Source: Malikia granosa
GTDB taxonomy: Bacteria > Pseudomonadota > Gammaproteobacteria > Burkholderiales > Burkholderiaceae_C
DNA: 32,979 nucleotides
NCBI RefSeq assembly: GCF_002980595.1
Contig: NZ_PVLQ01000050.1
Span: 1 to 32,979, forward strand
Direction of reading: 5' to 3'
How positions within the stretch are numbered: the stretch's first letter is position 1; every line of letters starts with the position of its first letter. Both the position numbers and the translations under genes were made by a program. Below are positions 28,755-32,979 of this stretch, piece after piece. The notes under the pieces are model-generated. The model made no database searches, was not told the origin of the DNA, and saw nothing but the letters and a program-made list of their open reading frames with translations.

Positions 28755-30617
28755 TTACTTCTGCTCTTTGGCCTTGGGCTTCGCCAGGGCAGGCACGGGG
28801 CCCTGGTAGCCGACCGGCACCACCGTCACCTCGACCCGGCGGTTCAGGCTGCGACCCTCGGCCGTCTTGTTGCTGGCGACCGGCTCGGACTCGCCCCTCC
28901 CGTCGGCACGGATCTTGATCTGTGGCACGCCCTGGCTCACGAAATAGGCCTTGACCGAGTCGGCACGCCGCAGCGACAGCTTGCGGTTGTACTCGTCGGT
29001 ACCGATCGAATCGGTATGACCGACCACGACATACACCTCGACATCCACGCCCTTGATCTTAGCCATCAGGTTGTCGAGTCCCCGCTTGCCTTCGGGCTTG
29101 AGCACCGACTTGTCGAAGTCGAACAGCGCGCTGGCCGGGAAGGTGACCTTGAGCGGCTGCTCAAGCTTGATCGGCACCGGCTTGGGAGCATTGACGGTCT
29201 TGTCGACCACCGCGATCTCGGGCGCATCGAAGGGACAGAGCTCTTCGGGCGGCAGCAGAGGTTCGCGGTCCTGGCCGGCCTCCTGCAGCCCGGGCTGATC
29301 AGGACGCGCCACGCCGAGCGCGGCCGTCAGCTGGCCCATGCTGGCCAGGGTGCGGGCCTGGGCGATGATCTCGTCGTAGCGCGCGTTGATATAGGCGCGG
29401 TTGGCCTCGAACAGCTCGTTTTGCGTGTCGAGCAGGTCAAGCAGGGTGCGCTGGCCGATGTCGAACTGCTGACGGTAGGCCTGCATTGCCTTTTCGGTCG
29501 ACAGCTGGTGCGTCTGCAGGTAGCCAAGCTGCTCGTTGATCTTGAGCACGTCCTGGTAGGCGATCGCCAGCGTCTGGCGCACATCGCGGCAAGCCTTTTC
29601 CTGCAGGTCACGCGCCTGGAAGCGGTATTCGACCGCCTGTTTCTCACGCGCCTTGTCGTAGCCACCGCGGTACAGGTTGTAGTTGAGCACCACCTCGGCC
29701 ACCTGGTCGCGCCGGCTGCCATCGACCCCATCGACGTTGCGCCCCCAGCTGTCGCGGATGCGGAAGTCGACGCGGGGCCAATAGGCTGATTTGCGCGTCT
29801 CGATATTGGACTGGCTTGAGCGCACGTTCTCGTAGGCGGCGTTGATGGTCGGGCTGTTGGGCAGGCCGATGCGCATCGCCTCGGTGGCGCTGGCCGGGAT
29901 GCCCTTGAGCTTGAGGCCCTCGGCCAGGGCTGGCAGCTTGGTCGGCGGCTTCTCGCCCATGATGCGCAGGTAGCGGGCGCTGACATCGTGCAGGTTGGAG
30001 ATTTCGGTCAGCAGGTTGGACTCGGCCAGCGCCAGTCGACCATTGGCCTGGTCGAGATCGACGCGGCGCGCCACCCCGGCGCGCGCCTTCTGGTCAATCT
30101 GTACCGCGGTGAGCTTGTGCTCGAGGAAGTTGGCACGCGCTTCCTCGACCAGCTCGCTGCGCCGTGCCACATCGGCATAAGCCTTGACGGCCTCCAGGCT
30201 GATGTTCTCGGAGGCCTCGAGCAGCTCGTAGTAGCGCACCAGCTTGGCATAACCCAGGCGCTTGACCTCGTTGCGCGTGAACATGCCGTCGAACAGCATC
30301 TGGGTCAGGGTGATCGAGCCGCCGGTACGGGTGTATTCGGTCCGGCTGCCGGTGGGCGTGGCGCCCGGATAGTCCTTCCACTCGCGACCGACGCCCAGCG
30401 TCAGGTCGACCTGGGGCTTGTAGCCGGCGGTGGCGGCTTCGCCATCGGCGACGGCACCGGTGTATTCACGCCAGCGCGCCTGCACCTCGGGGTTGGTGAC
30501 GACGGCCTTCTGCACTGCGGTCACCAGCGGGGTCGGCAGGGCCTGGGCCGCTGCCACTCCACCGGTCATGACCAGGACGGCGCCCGCTATAGCGCGCATT
30601 TTTTTACTTTTTTTCAT
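28755..30617 (-). CDS. TolC-family outer membrane exit protein fused to an OmpA domain
   Basis: A 620-residue predicted outer membrane component of a type I secretion system with an extra C-terminal domain. A signal peptide covers about residues 1-25 (AGAVLVMTGGVAAAQA). The TolC/AggA-like part spans about 28-440, with the two outer-membrane-efflux repeats; DIGQRTLLDLLDTQNELFEA (386-405) is typical. A Pro-rich linker (about 440-490) follows. The OmpA-like peptidoglycan-binding domain covers about 495-603, with FDFDKSVLKPEG, HTDSIGTDEYNRKLSLRRAD and the closing RSLNRRVEV. It is next to a giant RTX adhesin gene, so it probably exports that adhesin and is tied to the cell wall. AAAGGG lies 7 bp before the ATG. 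Confidence 0.92.
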   Translation of the reverse strand: MKKSKKMRAIAGAVLVMTGGVAAAQALPTPLVTAVQKAVVTNPEVQARWREYTGAVADGEAATAGYKPQVDLTLGVGREWKDYPGATPTGSRTEYTRTGGSITLTQMLFDGMFTRNEVKRLGYAKLVRYYELLEASENISLEAVKAYADVARRSELVEEARANFLEHKLTAVQIDQKARAGVARRVDLDQANGRLALAESNLLTEISNLHDVSARYLRIMGEKPPTKLPALAEGLKLKGIPASATEAMRIGLPNSPTINAAYENVRSSQSNIETRKSAYWPRVDFRIRDSWGRNVDGVDGSRRDQVAEVVLNYNLYRGGYDKAREKQAVEYRFQARDLQEKACRDVRQTLAIAYQDVLKINEQLGYLQTHQLSTEKAMQAYRQQFDIGQRTLLDLLDTQNELFEANRAYINARYDEIIAQARTLASMGQLTAALGVARPDQPGLQEAGQDREPLLPPEELCPFDAPEIAVVDKTVNAPKPVPIKLEQPLKVTFPASALFDFDKSVLKPEGKRGLDNLMAKIKGVDVEVYVVVGHTDSIGTDEYNRKLSLRRADSVKAYFVSQGVPQIKIRADGRGESEPVASNKTAEGRSLNRRVEVTVVPVGYQGPVPALAKPKAKEQK

Positions 30618-30684
30618 TCTCCCACCCTTTCAGTTCTGCGCATCCGTTACCCCGTGCGCACAGTTACATGCCGACACATCCGAG

Positions 30685-30733
30685 CCACTATATCAGTGGA
30701 GTCAATTTGCGAGTAGTCCCTCGCTGTTGTCAA
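30685..30733 (-). promoter_or_regulatory. Upstream region of the TolC-OmpA gene with dyad
   Basis: The 238-bp gap between the adhesin gene and this gene contains a perfect TTGACA (minus strand, 30733-30728) and a palindrome, CCACT-5-AGTGG (30685-30699), next to a TTGACT. No -10 box fits the TTGACA at normal spacing, so the promoter is only tentative. The palindrome may be an operator. Confidence 0.3.
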
Positions 30734-30813
30734 AAAGACACGATTATGACGGTTTCCGCAGGGGCTGGACTTTGCTGCAGGTCGTCCCCTGCTTGCCCTG
30801 GGCCTCGGCTGAA

Positions 30814-30841
30814 GTCCGACCCGGCCGAGGCCGGATCGGAC
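30814..30841 (-). terminator. Hairpin after the adhesin gene
   Basis: GTCCGA and TCGGAC flank CCGGCC and GGCCGG in one nearly perfect stem of about 12 pairs (one G-T) with a 4-nt loop, 15 bp after the adhesin stop. No T-run follows, so it may act as an RNA 3'-end stabiliser or a weak terminator. Confidence 0.5.
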
Positions 30842-30855
30842 GAACCGGAAAGTGG

Positions 30856-32979
30856 TCAGTAATCCACGACCAGCTTGTTGCTGGCCAGCAGGTTCGCGAT
30901 CTTGCTCGCATCGTCGGCACCGGCCAAGGTGACGCCCTCCAGAACAATAGTCAAGTTGGAAGGATTCACTCCGTCCGGGTTGCCCCCATTGACCGTGACG
31001 CCGATCGTGGTGTTCCCCCCGGCAGTCTCGAAGTGCAGGTAGTTCTCGAGGCTGCCGCTGGTACCAACAGCAGCGCCTTGATGTTCGCCCTGCAGCAGGT
31101 CGCGCAGGTCCAACTTGTCCTGGCCATTGCCGAAATCGGTGATGGTGTCGACCGAACCTCCCGTGCCGTGGTCGTTGCGATGCCAGACAAAGGTATCGGC
31201 CCCTGTCCCTCCCGTCATGGTGTCGGAACCCAGGCCACCAACCAGGAGGTCATCGCCGCTGAGACCATCGAGGATGTCGTTGCCGTCTTCCCCGAGCAGC
31301 AAGTCGTTGCCGCTGGTGCCGTTGATGGTGTTGCCTGCGGAGTCGCCGGTCAGCGAAACCTTCAGGTCGATCGGCAGCGCGCCAGTGGCACGGTCGCCAT
31401 CGTCATCGACCAGCGCGTAGCCGACATCCAGATGGAAATCCGCACTGGGCGTGAGCTGCAGCTGGTAGCGGCCATCATCAAAGTCAACGGTGAACTGGCC
31501 AGTTCCAACCGACACCTGCAGCAGATGCGCGGCACCAAAGGCGCCGGCCTGTCTGTCCGCGCCTCCGGTGACGTCGATGCTGTTCGTCGCGGTGTTCCAG
31601 GTATAGGTCGTGCCCTCCAGGGTTATCGATTCGACATGACCGCCATCGGACCCGAACGACAGGTAGCCGAGAGAATCGATGGCCTTGCCGCTGGTGGAAG
31701 GATCGGTCATCGGACCGTCATCGTCAAAAGTGAAGAACGAGGCGGTCGAGTTGATGAGGGTGACGTAACCGGCCATGCCGAAGGCATCCGAATCGGCATC
31801 GGTGCGGTTGACGTCATATTCCAGGCGCACCAACCTGCCGGCCGATGCCAACTTCAACATGGCCGATTCGTCATGCTTGGTGGTGTCGGTGTGCCGGATC
31901 GCCTCGTACAAGGTGGTCTGCAATTGATAGACGGCCGGATCTCCGCTAGCGGCGGTATTCACAATCTCGATCCTGAATACGTCGCTGCCGCCATCAGCAT
32001 CGCGGCCGACGAGGACGCTTCTTGCCAGGGAACTGCCGTCTTGCAGATAAAGCTGGATCACGCCGCCTGCCGTGGATGACAGGTTGGTCGCCAAGCCGCC
32101 CGAGAAGTCTGCGAAGCCCAGCACCCCGGTGGTGCTGCCGGGACCGTCCGCCCCATAGTCTCCCGACAAGGTGAACAGGCTGACCAGCCCGCCGCCAATC
32201 GAGGTGGTGACACGGCCCAGCCAGCTACCGCCGTCATCGGTGTTGCCGGCATGGGTCGTTGTAGCCTCTGCAGACGTGGCGTAGCGGTCAGGTCCCAGGG
32301 TTTCATCCACATTGATCGACTGCATGGCGCCCGCGTTTCCGGAAACCGTCAGCGTAGGGAAATCGTCCTTGAAGCTCAGAGCACCGGTCAGGTCCACTGT
32401 CGCCGGTCGCGTGTCGCCGTCCCGGTCATGTATCGTCGCGCTCAATGTGATCAGGCCGCTACCGGTCAGCCCAGTCGCGTCGTCCGGATCCACCGAGTTG
32501 GGATGGAGCACCGCGCGCTGCTGATCGAGCGTGATGGTCTCGCCGGACAGGCTCAGGCGGAACGACACCGCACCGCTCGGATCGGCACCACCTGCCCCGC
32601 CTACGCGGCCCACCACGGCGTCCCCCTCCTTGTAGAGGTAGACCGAAAAACCCGTTGCGCTGTCGTTCAAGCCCGAATCGGGTGCCGCACCGGCTTGCAC
32701 CCCCAGGGTATAGCCATCTACAGTGCCCGCTCCGTCGGCACCGTAATTCGGGGTGAACAAGCCCGCTGTGACAAAGTTCTGCGTTGCGTCGACACTGAGG
32801 GTGCTTTCATCGACTTGCAGCCAGGCCGATGTGGGAACCACTGTCGCCAAGCTCGGCCCGTCGTCCTTCAGGCTGAACACGCCCGCGCTCAGGTCCAGGT
32901 TGTGCGTGGCGCTGTCACCGTCCGCGTCGGTCACCGTCGCGCGCAGCAGCAAGGCGCCTGCCGCCGCGTTGAGCGGCGC
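30856..32979 (-). CDS. C-terminal part of a giant RTX/T1SS-143 adhesin (runs off the window)
   Basis: At least 707 residues; the frame is open to the right edge, so the N-terminal part lies outside. The visible region has three repeat boundaries ending in Asp-rich linkers ([30 protein letters not shown]), matching the T1SS-143/DUF5801-type repeats of biofilm adhesins. About five RTX nonapeptides follow ([45 protein letters not shown]; near 31190-31330), which bind Ca2+. The C-terminus, with [19 protein letters not shown] and a terminal hydrophobic VVDY, is the typical T1SS secretion signal region. Expected to be secreted through the adjacent TolC-type protein. Its N-terminal retention module and LapG site cannot be seen. 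Confidence 0.92.
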   Translation of the reverse strand, partial: APLNAAAGALLLRATVTDADGDSATHNLDLSAGVFSLKDDGPSLATVVPTSAWLQVDESTLSVDATQNFVTAGLFTPNYGADGAGTVDGYTLGVQAGAAPDSGLNDSATGFSVYLYKEGDAVVGRVGGAGGADPSGAVSFRLSLSGETITLDQQRAVLHPNSVDPDDATGLTGSGLITLSATIHDRDGDTRPATVDLTGALSFKDDFPTLTVSGNAGAMQSINVDETLGPDRYATSAEATTTHAGNTDDGGSWLGRVTTSIGGGLVSLFTLSGDYGADGPGSTTGVLGFADFSGGLATNLSSTAGGVIQLYLQDGSSLARSVLVGRDADGGSDVFRIEIVNTAASGDPAVYQLQTTLYEAIRHTDTTKHDESAMLKLASAGRLVRLEYDVNRTDADSDAFGMAGYVTLINSTASFFTFDDDGPMTDPSTSGKAIDSLGYLSFGSDGGHVESITLEGTTYTWNTATNSIDVTGGADRQAGAFGAAHLLQVSVGTGQFTVDFDDGRYQLQLTPSADFHLDVGYALVDDDGDRATGALPIDLKVSLTGDSAGNTINGTSGNDLLLGEDGNDILDGLSGDDLLVGGLGSDTMTGGTGADTFVWHRNDHGTGGSVDTITDFGNGQDKLDLRDLLQGEHQGAAVGTSGSLENYLHFETAGGNTTIGVTVNGGNPDGVNPSNLTIVLEGVTLAGADDASKIANLLASNKLVVDY

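Overview
The window is GC-rich, gene-dense bacterial DNA. Gene content points to a betaproteobacterium of the order Burkholderiales: a catechol/beta-ketoadipate cluster with a Bug-type (tripartite tricarboxylate) receptor, an AtpI-led ATP synthase operon, a YbeD-LipB-LipA set, and a large RTX adhesin with a TolC-type partner. The genus cannot be read from the sequence. Three catabolic-side genes use GTG starts behind strong Shine-Dalgarno sequences.

Bases 1-8580 hold an aromatic-catabolism island. A LysR regulator (CatR type) is divergent from catB-catC and a Bug receptor gene. catA follows with its own promoter region, then a PcaR-like IclR regulator divergent from pcaIJF. Together these convert catechol to succinyl-CoA and acetyl-CoA, except that no enol-lactone hydrolase (catD/pcaD) is present. 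Each unit ends in a visible hairpin terminator. The two divergent regulatory regions and the catA leader carry clear dyad symmetries. A periplasmic M20 amidohydrolase follows the pcaF terminator.

Bases 9937-17051 are on the minus strand. A coupled unit of murU-like nucleotidyltransferase, pepP and a membrane diguanylate cyclase (7TM-DISM plus GGDEF, intact I-site) is followed, reading rightwards, by a 956-residue lipoprotein gene of unknown function and then tRNA-Arg(CCG). A lipid-anchored cytochrome c gene is divergent from the tRNA. Two small conserved minus-strand genes come next (an unknown protein and an NTF2/SnoaL-like protein).

Bases 19127-26504 (minus) are the complete F1Fo ATP synthase operon atpIBEFHAGDC, with a nested palindromic element between atpD and atpC. 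Divergent from it, ybeD-lipB-lipA encode lipoate synthesis. After a bidirectional terminator the minus strand carries an unusual TolC-OmpA fusion and, running off the right edge, the C-terminal part of a giant RTX/T1SS-143 adhesin. These two are probably a secretion and anchoring pair; the ABC exporter and membrane-fusion subunits are not in the window. The points most worth a second look are the TolC-OmpA fusion with its adhesin, the palindromic element inside the atp operon, the operator architectures of the catechol cluster, and the large orphan lipoprotein. No wholly new system is evident.
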